A stretch of 42,729 nt of DNA from Bacillota bacterium (GTDB lineage: Bacteria > Bacillota > Sulfobacillia > RBS10-35 > JAJYVN01), in NCBI GenBank assembly GCA_021803205.1, contig JAJZMB010000162.1, positions 84,718-127,446 on the forward strand, given 5' to 3'. The translations under genes and the position numbers were made by a program. The stretch's first letter is position 1; the number at the start of each line of letters is the position of its first letter. Of the stretch, positions 1 to 9,035 are shown piece after piece. The notes beneath the pieces were generated by a model. That model did no database searches, had not been told where the DNA came from, and saw only the letters and a list, made by a program, of their open reading frames with translations.

Positions 1-23
1 AGTGCGCTGGAGCGAGGCATGAG

Positions 24-458
24 GTGCGGTTCGGGCCGGGCGGCGATGATTACACGTACAGATATTTCATCGGGACGAGACCGTACGGGCCACGGGGTGG
101 CACTGGCGGCAAGGCAGTGGATGCCACCGAGATCGTGAGTTGCCGCGGAACTTCTTGCCACGCCGCAGCACAACGCTGCGTCTACGCCGCGCTGGTGGAT
201 CAGGTGCGCCGGACTGGCAAGCCCATCACCATCAGTGAACGCGTGGATGCCGCACTCGCCAGGTTGTCACGAGTTGCTTCGGTACCAAACGCATCGGTGG
301 GGCGACAGATTGAGATTTTCGCGGAGGGCGTCCTCGACGTGCCGGCCGCGTATCGCAAAATCCTCCGCGACGTGTACGGTGCGGCGCTTGTGAACGGCGC
401 CGTGAAACTGGCTCGTGCGAATGCCGCCGAGCGGGTGTCCGCCGAGATCGGGGATTGA
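24..458 (+). CDS. hypothetical protein, 5' end uncertain
   Basis: This 144-residue reading frame matches no family I recognise. No signal peptide or membrane segment is visible. The C-terminal half is rich in Ala, Val and Arg and looks helical. I took the GTG at 24, which follows a weak GAGG, but the frame is open to the left edge, so the gene may begin outside the window. The bases just before it (TGCGCTGG at 3-10) resemble the second block of the promoter-like motif seen ahead of many downstream genes. That would suggest a promoter whose first block lies outside the window. Coding potential is moderate and function is unknown. Confidence 0.5.
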   Translation: MRFGPGGDDYTYRYFIGTRPYGPRGGTGGKAVDATEIVSCRGTSCHAAAQRCVYAALVDQVRRTGKPITISERVDAALARLSRVASVPNASVGRQIEIFAEGVLDVPAAYRKILRDVYGAALVNGAVKLARANAAERVSAEIGD

Positions 459-616
459 CCTAGGCAGGGAGGTGGCGGCATGCGGGGATTTGGCAGTCTA
501 TGAACAGCGCTCAATAGCGGCGGCGGTACACGCCCCCGGACGCGGGGCGGCCACAACGATGTATAACTCGCGTCTGTGTTAGAGATGCAGGCGCAAGCAC
601 GGTGCACGGCCAAAGC

Positions 617-642
617 GGCTTCGCGCCGCGCCGTAGGGTGGT
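617..642 (+). promoter_or_regulatory. two-block promoter-like motif
   Basis: CTTCGCG at 619-625, then TAGGGT (YAnnnT box) at 634-639. It lies 46 bases ahead of the HNH-type gene start, with the ribosome site downstream of it. Confidence 0.65.
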
Positions 643-664
643 GGCAGGGAGAAGGTGATCCGCC

Positions 665-1339
665 ATGGCATCCGTCCGAGTCTGGCATGCGGACGACGCG
701 CCGCGCCGCACAGGCACGCGTGCGCAGCAGCGCCCCGGCGGGCCGTCATCGCACGGCGGGCCGTCATCACGCGGCGGGCCGTCATCACGCGGCGGGAACA
801 AAAAGAAGTACAAGCCGCCGCGACGGGACGTGCTTGCTGTTTGGCGAGCAGAGGACGGGCGGTGCGAGTGCTGCGGCAGGCCGATGGACCGGCGGTGCGC
901 AAAGGTGTCGCGGCGCGTGAAGCCGGGCACTTGGATCGGCGGGAATCTTGCGCTGTTGTGCTTCGACTGTGATTCACGTTACATGCCGGGGCAGACAATT
1001 CTCAGTACTCGCCGGCCGGCGGACGAGGTGGTGTCCGCGCTGCCGGTCAAGCCGGGATACGACCGCTGGCAGGTGCTGCGGGCGTTGCTACTAAAATATG
1101 GCATCTATATACCGCACAACCGCGACCACACCGGCAAGAAGCGCCGGAGGATATGGGTACCTCGGCTGTGCCGCGTTACGCTGCGCCGCGTTCCGTCGCC
1201 ACCCAGCGCCAGGCCAGCGGAGTGGGAGATCACATCACTGCATGTATGGCCGGAGGGACGGCTGGCCGGACCGCAGCCGCAGAAGCGCACGAGGGGGTTG
1301 CCGAAGCCGGACCGCAGCCGGTGGAGGCGCGATAGGTAA
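665..1339 (+). CDS. HNH-nuclease-like zinc-binding protein
   Basis: The 224-residue product has a CxxC pair (CECCGRP, around residues 68-74) and, about 30 residues later, LLCFDC followed by DS. This is the spacing of an HNH or HNH-like zinc module. The histidines of a classic HNH site are not obvious, so nuclease activity is uncertain. An N-terminal Gly/Pro/Ser/Arg stretch is built from an 18-base tandem repeat (737-797). The C-terminal 90 residues are very basic, which suits DNA binding. The ATG follows GGGAGAAGG at good spacing. It sits ahead of the primase-helicase gene, and two dyad operators begin over its stop codon. Confidence 0.6.
   Translation: MASVRVWHADDAPRRTGTRAQQRPGGPSSHGGPSSRGGPSSRGGNKKKYKPPRRDVLAVWRAEDGRCECCGRPMDRRCAKVSRRVKPGTWIGGNLALLCFDCDSRYMPGQTILSTRRPADEVVSALPVKPGYDRWQVLRALLLKYGIYIPHNRDHTGKKRRRIWVPRLCRVTLRRVPSPPSARPAEWEITSLHVWPEGRLAGPQPQKRTRGLPKPDRSRWRRDR
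737..797 (+). repeat. 18-bp tandem repeat inside the HNH-type gene
   Basis: Three units of 18 bases with core GGGCCGTCATC at 737, 755 and 773 and a partial fourth. They encode a GGPSS repeat in frame. The unit length keeps the frame, so copy number can change without breaking the gene. Confidence 0.8.
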
Positions 1340-1380
1340 TCCCTATTGGATGGCGCGTATCCGATAGGAAACTCCTATCG
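1331..1380. promoter_or_regulatory. twin dyad operators
   Basis: Two dyads of the form GATAGG-N5-CCTAT(T/C) lie at 1331-1347 and 1363-1379. The second is a perfect 8+8 palindrome with its flanking bases. Their centres are 32 bases apart, close to three helical turns, so two dimers could bind on one face. They lie upstream of the primase-helicase gene, and the first overlaps the stop of the HNH-type gene. Confidence 0.5.
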
Positions 1381-1444
1381 CCCCAAAAGAAGGTATGCGG
1401 CGATCCGGCGTCGAAGAAGCGTAGCGGTGTGTACGCGACCCGTG

Positions 1445-1450
1445 TATACT
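1445..1450 (+). promoter_or_regulatory. possible -10 box for the primase-helicase gene
   Basis: TATACT lies 80 bases ahead of the start. No convincing -35 hexamer is visible at the right distance, so it may depend on an activator or be chance. Confidence 0.3.
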
Positions 1451-1529
1451 GGGTCCGTGACCCCGACGTAGTGATGGAAATACATGGGCGGCCCCACGAA
1501 GGAACCGCCCAAAAAGGAAGAAAATCTAT

Positions 1530-4500
1530 ATGAGAAGTGTACCTCCCCAGACCCGCAGCCGCAAGTCCCTCTCCCCCATCTTAGAGCGCTCCGGCGCACC
1601 CCTCTGGCTGATCGCCGCCGGCACGGGCACCACCGCCGGCGTGATGGTGTACCTCGGCCTGTTGGCCGCCCTGGACGGCGCCTATGGCGCCGTGGCGGCA
1701 TTCGGCGGGGTGGCGGCGGTGGTCCTGGGCGTGGCGGCCCTGCTGCACTGGGCGCATGGGGACCACCCCACGTGGGGGGACGCACTAGTGGCCGGCGGAC
1801 CGGCCGCATGGACCCTCGTTCTGGCCGGCGGGCTCGGCCTGGTGCCCTTGGCGGCGGCCAAGGCCCTCGCCTGGGCAGCGCACCGTGCCATCCCGGCCCT
1901 GGCGGCGGCGGCGGCGGCCGTCGTCTTCATCGCGCACACCGCCGGACCGGTGGTCGCGGTCGCGGCGGGCACCCTGCGGGTCGTGCCCGGCGACGCAGCA
2001 CCCGTGACCACCACCGGACGCACCATCGACGCACGCGGTCCACCCGACTACCTCGCCGCGCTGGAGTCCGCCGGGTACGACGTGCAGGGCCACGGCGCGG
2101 AAATCGAGGCCGCCCCTCCTGGGGGATCCTCCCACCACCTAAAAATTAACACTATTAAGGGCGTCGGATTCGACGCTGCCACTGGCCGCGGATTCCGCCT
2201 GGCGGCGCTGCTGCGCGGCGCGGGTGTGGACCTCGCCCCCCCGTCCCCCGAGTCCATCGCCGCCGCCGAGGCCCGGCGCAAGGCCGCCGCCGCCGAAAGT
2301 GAGCGCGGGGCGGCACGGTGGACGACCGGGCACGTGGCCGGGTGCATCTACGCGCGGGGTGCCATCGCGTATGCGACCACCACCGTCGTAGCGTACCTGC
2401 AGTCGCGCGGTATCCCGGCCCCGCAGGCGCATGCCGCGCTGGCGGCCCTGCCTGAGGGCTACCGCCTGCACTCCATATGGGGTGGCGGCGTCTACGTATC
2501 GCTGTTCGTGGCGAGGCCGGACGGCCGGCGTAGCGCGGCGGTGCTGTCGCTCGACGGCAATGGCCGCAAGCGCCCCCGCCCCGAGTGGAAGGGCAAGGCC
2601 CGCCACACCTTCGGCCCCCGGCTGCCGGGCGCCGTGATCCCGATCCGCCCGCTGCCCGACATCGAGCCCCTGGGCCTGCCGGGCCACAATGGCCCAATCC
2701 TCACGGTGGGAGAGGGATGGGAGACCACGCTGGCCGGCCTGACCCTCGCCGGTGGCCCCGGCGCGGCGACGGTGGACTGCGGGCACATCCGGTCGCTCCT
2801 CGACGATACCCCACTCCTCGGTCGCGCACTGGAGACCGGCACCGCCATCCGGGTCCTGGCCGACCGGGAGCCGTCCGGCGCCGGTGCCGCTGCGGCAGAG
2901 CACCTGCGGGCCGTGGGCGCGCGGGTCGGGGTGCCGGTGGTCGTCTGCACCCCGCCGCTGGGGCTGGGTGCGGACCTGGACATTAAGGCGGACTGGCTGG
3001 ACGTCCTGGCCGCACTTGGCCCGGCCGGGGCGCGGGCCGCCCTGATCCGGGCGCAGGAGGCGGCGGCGCAGGAGGCGGCGGCGGAGGCGCAGGACGACGG
3101 CACCGTGCGGCGCATGCCCGGCCTGTCGCTGGGCGGGCCCGTGCCGCCACGGCCCTGGGCACCCGCGCCGCCGCCCGACGATGTACGCCCCGCCATCGAC
3201 GCCGCACTCACGTCGAGCACCCCCACCCTCCTGCGGGTGCCCCCTGGTACCGGCAAGACCGCGGCCATCGCCGCCGCGATGGCGGACCTACCCGACCCCA
3301 CCGTGTATGTCTGCCGGACGACGGTCGAGCGGGACATCGTAGCCGCCCTCATGCGGGGGGTGCCGGTGCCAGCGCGGACACCCATTAATTGCGAGCGGTT
3401 CCATGAATTGATCGAACCGCTGGCCGAACAGCGCCGCAGCGAGGCGGCGCACGCCTGCGCCACGTGCGTCTTCGGGGCTGCGGCGATGGTCGGGGTTGCG
3501 GAGCGGCACGACGCAGGGCTGACGGTGCCGACGCGGCCCGACGCCGAGGTGTGGGGTGAGACCCGCGAGATCGAGGGTGAGGACGGGCACCTGGCGCAGG
3601 TGCATATGTGCTCCTATATATGGAACATCATGGCATCCCGCGATGCTGAACATACGGCCGCCACGGAGGCAAAGGTCGCCGGCGACCCCACCGCAGCCCA
3701 ACGCCGGGAGTGCGGGGGGGGCGGCTACGGCCGGCTGACGCCCCGGCGGCGGGCGTGGGACGACGTGTCGGCACTCACCGCGCAGGAGACCGCGACTATA
3801 CCCGATGGATATACCTGGTTGCGCGTCGGCGGCGAACAGATCACCCGCGACCGCCGGGCGGCGGACCAGCCGCTGGCCGGCGCGGAACTCGCGAGCGCGG
3901 CGACGCGGGCCGAGGCCGCCGCCTCGCGGAAGGCACGCGCTGCCCGCGCCGACGCAACCGAACGTCTGTTGCCCATCCTGCGGCAAGGGATGGAGGTCGT
4001 GGTGCAAACCGCACAGGACCGCGAGTCACACGTCCGGCTGCAGGGGCATCCCTGGGATGCCCTGGCAGCCGCCGCACTGAACCCCGACATGACTCTCATG
4101 GACGCTACGGCAGCCGAGGCTGTCGTCCGCCATGACGACGGCGAGTGGGACATCCCTCTGCGGGCCCTGCAGTCCCTGAGCCGCGCAATCCGGCACGGGA
4201 CCGCGTGGGCGACGCGGGGCGTGATGATCTGGCGGACCTGGACGCCGCTGGCGGAGGCGCTGCTGGCCGGTGAACCAGTGACCATCCTCGACGCCACCCC
4301 CGGCGGGGTGCGGGACCTGGTGGCGGCGGTGGGTGGCACTGTCGGGGCCATGGACCCCCTGGGGCCGAATGTCCGAGTGATCCAGCACTGGGCGGGCGTT
4401 CATGGCAAGACCGCCTGCGACCCGGCGAGCCCATCGTACGCCCGCGAGCGGGCACGCTTCCTGGCGGCGCTGGGCGATCTGGCCGGCGACGGGAGCGGGC

Positions 4501-5453
4501 CGGGGAGCGGGCCGCTGGCGGTAATCTCACACATGGCTTTCGTTCAGGCAATTTTTGGCAGCCTCCGCGAATGGGATGAACAGACGGTCAAAGAGGAGGG
4601 ATACCACTTTCTTCCATCCGACCCCGACAACCCCCGCCCAGGCCGCGAGGTCTACGTCGGGTGGTGGGGCCGCCACGGTCGATCCCACAATGCCTGGCTG
4701 TCCTGCACGGAAATGGCTCAATGGGGCGTGGTCACGCGCAGCCCTCGCGAGGCGATGCGTGACTATATGGGTGATATGTCCACCCTGGCGGCGGCTTCCG
4801 GCGCCGACCCGGCGACGCTGCCCGAGCCATCCATCGCCCGCGTGCCGCGTACCTACGGCGTGCCGGGGTGCCCCGGCGCGGAGATCGTGTGGGACGGCTA
4901 TGCCGACGAGGGCCTGGACCGCGCCGACCAGGAGTGGACCGCGGCGGAGACAGTACAGGCCATCGGTCGCCTGCGGGCCTGCCGGCGCAGCAGCGAACAC
5001 CTCACGGTGCATATTTGGGCGGCCCGCCCGCTGGCGGCGGCGCATGGCCTGCGGATCGACGAGATCGACACCACGGCACCCTGGCGGCAGGCGGCAGAGT
5101 ACCATGCCGACCGCGCGGACCGGGCGCGGACCGTCGCCGCGGTGGGGGCGGCGGCCATCGCCGACGCGGGCCTCCGGGTCACCGAGGCGGCCCTGGCCGC
5201 GTGGTGTCGTGACCGCGGCATCCCCGGTCTGCGGCATGGCACCCTGGGCCGCATCCTGCGCGATTTGCCGCCGCTGCCGCCGGCGGCCGAGGTGGTGGCC
5301 GCCGTCGCGGCGTTGTATCCCCGGCGGCAGGCCCAGGCCGGCGAGGCCGTGCAGCCGTGGGCGGTCCGGATCATCGAGGCGCTGCTGGTGACGGGATTGG
5401 CAACCCGCGCGGCGGCGGCGGACCCCGGCGCAGGGCCGCCCCAGACCGGGTGA
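1530..5453 (+). CDS. Toprim-helicase (primase-helicase) fusion protein
   Basis: The 1307-residue protein probably acts in element replication as a primase-helicase. After about 150 hydrophobic residues with several possible membrane segments comes a Toprim-like region. It has VGEGWETT near residue 392 (glutamate motif) and ADREPSGAGAA near 445 (acidic motif). A P-loop, PPGTGKT, follows near residue 570. Later motifs fit an SF1/SF2 helicase: ILDATP, a VISHMAF segment and ETVQAIGRLR near 1150, an arginine-finger type motif. The ATG follows AAGGAAG. A hydrophobic N-terminus is unusual for a replication helicase, and membrane attachment is only inferred. An intergenic stretch with long C tracts follows. 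Exact family assignment is uncertain. Confidence 0.65.
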   Translation: MRSVPPQTRSRKSLSPILERSGAPLWLIAAGTGTTAGVMVYLGLLAALDGAYGAVAAFGGVAAVVLGVAALLHWAHGDHPTWGDALVAGGPAAWTLVLAGGLGLVPLAAAKALAWAAHRAIPALAAAAAAVVFIAHTAGPVVAVAAGTLRVVPGDAAPVTTTGRTIDARGPPDYLAALESAGYDVQGHGAEIEAAPPGGSSHHLKINTIKGVGFDAATGRGFRLAALLRGAGVDLAPPSPESIAAAEARRKAAAAESERGAARWTTGHVAGCIYARGAIAYATTTVVAYLQSRGIPAPQAHAALAALPEGYRLHSIWGGGVYVSLFVARPDGRRSAAVLSLDGNGRKRPRPEWKGKARHTFGPRLPGAVIPIRPLPDIEPLGLPGHNGPILTVGEGWETTLAGLTLAGGPGAATVDCGHIRSLLDDTPLLGRALETGTAIRVLADREPSGAGAAAAEHLRAVGARVGVPVVVCTPPLGLGADLDIKADWLDVLAALGPAGARAALIRAQEAAAQEAAAEAQDDGTVRRMPGLSLGGPVPPRPWAPAPPPDDVRPAIDAALTSSTPTLLRVPPGTGKTAAIAAAMADLPDPTVYVCRTTVERDIVAALMRGVPVPARTPINCERFHELIEPLAEQRRSEAAHACATCVFGAAAMVGVAERHDAGLTVPTRPDAEVWGETREIEGEDGHLAQVHMCSYIWNIMASRDAEHTAATEAKVAGDPTAAQRRECGGGGYGRLTPRRRAWDDVSALTAQETATIPDGYTWLRVGGEQITRDRRAADQPLAGAELASAATRAEAAASRKARAARADATERLLPILRQGMEVVVQTAQDRESHVRLQGHPWDALAAAALNPDMTLMDATAAEAVVRHDDGEWDIPLRALQSLSRAIRHGTAWATRGVMIWRTWTPLAEALLAGEPVTILDATPGGVRDLVAAVGGTVGAMDPLGPNVRVIQHWAGVHGKTACDPASPSYARERARFLAALGDLAGDGSGPGSGPLAVISHMAFVQAIFGSLREWDEQTVKEEGYHFLPSDPDNPRPGREVYVGWWGRHGRSHNAWLSCTEMAQWGVVTRSPREAMRDYMGDMSTLAAASGADPATLPEPSIARVPRTYGVPGCPGAEIVWDGYADEGLDRADQEWTAAETVQAIGRLRACRRSSEHLTVHIWAARPLAAAHGLRIDEIDTTAPWRQAAEYHADRADRARTVAAVGAAAIADAGLRVTEAALAAWCRDRGIPGLRHGTLGRILRDLPPLPPAAEVVAAVAALYPRRQAQAGEAVQPWAVRIIEALLVTGLATRAAAADPGAGPPQTG

Positions 5454-5484
5454 TGTTCCCCGCCGCCGAGGAGGCCCCCCTGGC

Positions 5485-5527
5485 GTAGCCATGCCCACGG
5501 CACGGTGTAGCCATGCCCACGGCACGG
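5485..5527 (+). repeat. 21-bp direct repeat, two copies
   Basis: GTAGCCATGCCCACGGCACG plus a final G occurs at 5485-5505 and again at 5507-5527, 22 bases apart. It follows the primase-helicase gene closely. Function is unknown. Confidence 0.85.
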
Positions 5528-5890
5528 CGCGGCGCTGCCGCTTTGGTTTTACGGCGACGGTGAACGACGGCACGGAGCGGGAAGAGGGGGGACCAGGGCG
5601 TCACGGGTGGGTGTGGGTGGTGGTGAACCTCGAACCGCCACGGCGATGCCCCCCCGCACCCCCCGAAAACCCCCTTGCGGCGAAGGCGCAAGGGCAACTA
5701 TGCCTTGGCGGGTGCCGCGTGCGTCTGCGGGCGTTTTAGAGGGCATACAGGGCACACGCCCTGGAAGCGTTGGGCCGCAAGGGCTGGCGGGGCGCGGTGC
5801 GACGGGGAACCTCGGGCGGCGGGCACTCCCCGACCCGTATATACACACACCCCTCGGGGAGTGCGCCCCGACCCCGGCTGCCGATCCTAT

Positions 5891-5944
5891 CCCCCCCCCC
5901 CCCCCCCCCCCGGGGCCGCCCCCCCCCCCCCCCCCCCCCCCCCC
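5891..5944. repeat. paired long C homopolymers
   Basis: A run of 21 C (5891-5911), a short GGGGCCG spacer, then 26 C (5919-5944). The other strand could form G-quadruplex. The tract ends 70 bases before the intein-helicase start and 25 bases before its promoter-like motif. Such runs slip easily and the exact length may also be a sequencing artefact. Confidence 0.85.
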
Positions 5945-5969
5945 ACCGTGATTCCCTGTGCACCGTGCC

Positions 5970-5995
5970 CCCTTCGCGGTCAGTGGCACCCTGTC
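5970..5995 (+). promoter_or_regulatory. two-block promoter-like motif
   Basis: CTTCGCG at 5972-5978 and CACCCT at 5987-5992, 43 bases ahead of the helicase ATG. A stem GTGCC/GGCAC also surrounds the first block. Confidence 0.6.
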
Positions 5996-6014
5996 TATAG
6001 AGGAGGATGCCGCG

Positions 6015-9000
6015 ATGGAACTGCGACCTTACCAGATCGAGGCGCGTAAGGCGGTGCGTGATCGGGAGGCGGCGGGCGTCCGCGCAATGGCAACAGTGCT
6101 CCCGACCGGCACGGGCAAGTGCGTGCGCGGAGACACGCTAGTGATGAGTGCAGAGGGCATGCAGCGGATCGACGGGTTCTGTGCCAGCCGTGTTCCAGGC
6201 AGCGTCGCCACAATGGGGAGCACTGTATATGGCATCTCTGGGCCGGAACCAGCGGCGTATTGGTATTACGACGGCGTGCGGTCAACGGTGCGAATCACGA
6301 CGCGGTGCGGGTATTCCTTGGAGGGCACGCCAAACCACCGCGTGTTGGTCATGGGGGCGGAGGGTGTCGTGCAGTGGCGGGCGCTTGGGGAGCTTCAGGT
6401 GGGGGATGCGGCACTGTTGGCGCGGGGCGCGGGGGTCTGGCCGGCGGGGGAAGTCCCCATACCCCTGGAGGCCGCTGTGTACCACACCTGCGCGCATCGC
6501 CTCACTCTCCCGTTGATGGTTGGCAGGGATTTTGCGGAGTTGATGGGGTGGCTGTCTGCGGACGGCACACTGTCTGTCCCGCCAAGGATATCGTTCACGA
6601 AGGGCGACGAAGACGCGCGTACGCGGGTAATGGCGTTATTCGCGGCGCTGGGCTTGCGATCCACCGAGATTCACCAGAGAGGCAAGACCGCAGAGGTCGT
6701 GGTGTCTTCTGCCCCGCTGCGCGGGGTGTTCGCTGCCTTGGGGATGCCCCTTGCGACAACGCCGCACAAGCAGGTGCCGGGGTGCATTCTGCGTTCGCCA
6801 CGGCATGTGGTGGTGGCCTTCCTTCGAGGGTTGTTCTCTGGGGATGCCTCAGTGTTTCCCGACCGCAGCTTGGTAGAATACACTACCGCATCTAGTGTGA
6901 TGGCCCGCCAGGTGCAGACACTGCTGCTGTCGTTGGGCGTGCCAGCGCGGCTGCGGCTGAAGCATGTGCGCGGATATGGAGAGTATTCCGTAGTGGGGAT
7001 TGGTGGGGCGGCCGTTCGGGTTTTTGCGCGGGAGATTGGTTTCGTTTGTGCGCGCAAGCAGGAGCCGCTGGCCGCCATCACAGCCAAGGCGACGAACACT
7101 AACATTGACGTGGTGCCTCATGCAGCCCCTCTTCTGCAGGGCCTGCATCGGGCATATCGTGCGCGATTCCGCGCCTTGCCGGACGGATACCGCAAGATGT
7201 GGTCCAGCTATGAGTGCGGACTGCGACAACCATCATACACCATGCTTGGTGATATTCTGGGGGCATATGCGCGCATCGCGGACGAACCGGAGTATCAAGC
7301 CCTTCGGCGGGTCGTTACCAGGATGCCGTTTTTTGACCCTGTTGCAACGATTGAACACGATCAAGCCGCCGACGTGTTTGATCTTTCGGTCCCAGGGACA
7401 CACAGTTTCGTGGCCAACGGCTTCTACAACCATAACACCGTCCTTTTCGCCAGCGAGATCACCGACCGGGCACCAACAGGCCGTGTGCTGGTGTTGGCGC
7501 ACCGCGACGAATTGATCCAGCAACCAGTCGAAACCTTACGGCGCGCAGCGCCGGGCCTGGAGGTTGGAATTTGCAAGGCCGAACGCAATGAGGTCGGTTG
7601 CAAAGTCGTCGTTGCCAGCGTGCAGTCCATTGTGCAACCCGCACGAATGGCCAAATACTTGTCGTTTGGCCGCCCAACCCTTGTGGTAACAGATGAGGCG
7701 CATCACAGCACTGCTAAAACCTACCAAACCATCTACGAAGCCCTGGGCGCGGGAACGCCGAACGGCCCCCTGCACCTGGGGTATACCGCAACCCCGCAGC
7801 GGCACGACGGGCAGGGGCTTGACGGCACATTCCGGGAGATCGTGTTCAGCCGCGACATCAAACAAATGGTAGTCGATCAATGGCTGGTCGAGCCGCGCGG
7901 GCGTGTGGTAAAGGTTGAAATCAACCTGGACAAGGTGCGCCGCAACGATTCGGGGGACTACAGCGATGCGGGGTTGGACGATGCGATGGATGATCGGATC
8001 ATGGAAGGCATTGCCAAGGCGTGGTGGGAGCATGCCAGGGATCGGGTGACTGTGGCTTTTGCACCCAGCGTCCGTGCCGCCAAAGCCCTGGCCGATGCCG
8101 TGAACGCAATCGCCTGTGGCAGCCTCCTCGCGGAGGAGGTGGACGGCGGCACGCCCACCGAACAACGTCGCGACACCCTGAGGCGGCTGCAGGCCGGGGA
8201 ATTGCGGATGGTGTCAAATTGCGGCGTTTTGACGGAGGGCTTCGACGCGCCGAACGTGCGCTGCATTCTGGTTGCCCGGCCAACGAAAAGCGAACCACTG
8301 TACGTACAAATGGTGGGGCGCGGATTGAGACTATTCCCAGGCAAGGACGACTGCCTGGTACTCGACGTGACGGGCATCTCTGCCGAACACAGCCTTATCG
8401 TCCTGCCTAGTCTGTTTGGGCTGGAAAGCCAGGACATGGAAGGCCGTTCAGTAAGCGAAGAGGCCAAGGTCGAGGCCGAGGCGGCAGCCAGGGCGGCCAA
8501 GGCGGCGGGCACGGCGGCCGAACGCCAGCGCCAGCAGATGCGGCTTGCGGCGGCATCGGGGGTCGTGGACCTGCTGCGTCGCAAGCGGCGGTGGGCATGG
8601 ACGGAAGTGCAGCCGGGTCGCGTGTACTCCGTTGCCCTGGGCGGCGCAAATGGCGTATCCGGGATGGTTGTAGTGCGCGGTCTGGCCCCAGGGCAGCCGG
8701 GGTGGTGGATTGCGGAAGTGCGCGAATATGAAGGGCGGACGCAGGTGCGGGGGCAGGCACTGTACCGGGGAGATTCCGACACCGCAGCGGAGGATGCGTT
8801 TGGTGCGGCGGAAACCTGGCTTGCGGCGCAACCCCTTGCGGCGCGGCGGCTGGCAGGCACGGGCGGCTGGCGGGCGCGGGCGGCGGGAGAGCCGGCAACC
8901 CCCGCCCAGTTAGGCGCACTGGCAAAATGGAGGATCGAGCCGCCGACCGGCTGCACAAAGGCACAGGCAAGTGAATTGTTGGACGCTGCGATTTCGCGGG

Positions 9001-9020
9001 CGCGGCTGCGGGGGGCGTAG
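6015..9020 (+). CDS. SF2 DEAH-type helicase precursor with intein
   Basis: The 1001-residue precursor should splice to a 562-residue helicase. The N-extein starts LRPYQIEARKAV (Q-motif type) and reaches TGTGK, where the intein begins. The C-extein starts with the T that completes Walker A (GTGK/T). It then shows TDEAHH (motif II), YTATP (motif III), a strand motif FAPSVRAAKAL (motif IV), GVLTEGFDAP (motif V) and QMVGRGLRL (motif VI). This is the UvrB/Rad3-like COG1061 layout. The C-terminal 130 residues may bind DNA. The ATG at 6015 has AGAGGAGGATG ahead of it. A longer frame start exists but lacks a site. The protein is presumably a DNA helicase for replication or transfer of the element. 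The intein placement makes activity depend on splicing. Confidence 0.88.
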   Translation: MELRPYQIEARKAVRDREAAGVRAMATVLPTGTGKCVRGDTLVMSAEGMQRIDGFCASRVPGSVATMGSTVYGISGPEPAAYWYYDGVRSTVRITTRCGYSLEGTPNHRVLVMGAEGVVQWRALGELQVGDAALLARGAGVWPAGEVPIPLEAAVYHTCAHRLTLPLMVGRDFAELMGWLSADGTLSVPPRISFTKGDEDARTRVMALFAALGLRSTEIHQRGKTAEVVVSSAPLRGVFAALGMPLATTPHKQVPGCILRSPRHVVVAFLRGLFSGDASVFPDRSLVEYTTASSVMARQVQTLLLSLGVPARLRLKHVRGYGEYSVVGIGGAAVRVFAREIGFVCARKQEPLAAITAKATNTNIDVVPHAAPLLQGLHRAYRARFRALPDGYRKMWSSYECGLRQPSYTMLGDILGAYARIADEPEYQALRRVVTRMPFFDPVATIEHDQAADVFDLSVPGTHSFVANGFYNHNTVLFASEITDRAPTGRVLVLAHRDELIQQPVETLRRAAPGLEVGICKAERNEVGCKVVVASVQSIVQPARMAKYLSFGRPTLVVTDEAHHSTAKTYQTIYEALGAGTPNGPLHLGYTATPQRHDGQGLDGTFREIVFSRDIKQMVVDQWLVEPRGRVVKVEINLDKVRRNDSGDYSDAGLDDAMDDRIMEGIAKAWWEHARDRVTVAFAPSVRAAKALADAVNAIACGSLLAEEVDGGTPTEQRRDTLRRLQAGELRMVSNCGVLTEGFDAPNVRCILVARPTKSEPLYVQMVGRGLRLFPGKDDCLVLDVTGISAEHSLIVLPSLFGLESQDMEGRSVSEEAKVEAEAAARAAKAAGTAAERQRQQMRLAAASGVVDLLRRKRRWAWTEVQPGRVYSVALGGANGVSGMVVVRGLAPGQPGWWIAEVREYEGRTQVRGQALYRGDSDTAAEDAFGAAETWLAAQPLAARRLAGTGGWRARAAGEPATPAQLGALAKWRIEPPTGCTKAQASELLDAAISRARLRGA
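6120..7436 (+). mobile_element. intein with LAGLIDADG homing endonuclease
   Basis: This is an in-frame 439-residue insert between GTGK and T of Walker A. It starts with Cys (CVRGDTL, block A), has TPNH (block B, Thr and His), and ends VFDLSVPG...HSFVANGFYNHN before Thr, the block F/G form. Two dodecapeptide motifs, LMGWLSADG (about 6540) and FLRGLFSGDAS (about 6825), mark a LAGLIDADG endonuclease. All splicing residues (Cys1, block B His, terminal His-Asn, Thr+1) are present, so it looks active. Both LAGLIDADG motifs keep their acidic residue. Confidence 0.93.
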
Positions 9021-9035
9021 ATGCCCCCCGGCGCT

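Larger units (their letters stand above)
5454..6014. other. 561-bp intergenic stretch with C tracts
   Basis: No convincing gene is seen here. The stretch holds a 21-bp direct repeat (5485-5527), a purine/pyrimidine-skewed centre, two very long C runs (5891-5944) and the promoter-like motif of the next gene (5970-5995). Confidence 0.7.

Noticed and set aside
1487..1511. GGGCGG/CCGCCC hairpin before the primase-helicase as a terminator
   Set aside because: It is followed by an A run on the plus strand and lies just before the ribosome site. There is no T tract in either useful position.
5549..6049. Frames running through the C tracts (poly-Pro or poly-Gly proteins)
   Set aside because: They are made of homopolymer and lack start signals. 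Homopolymer length also makes the frame unreliable.
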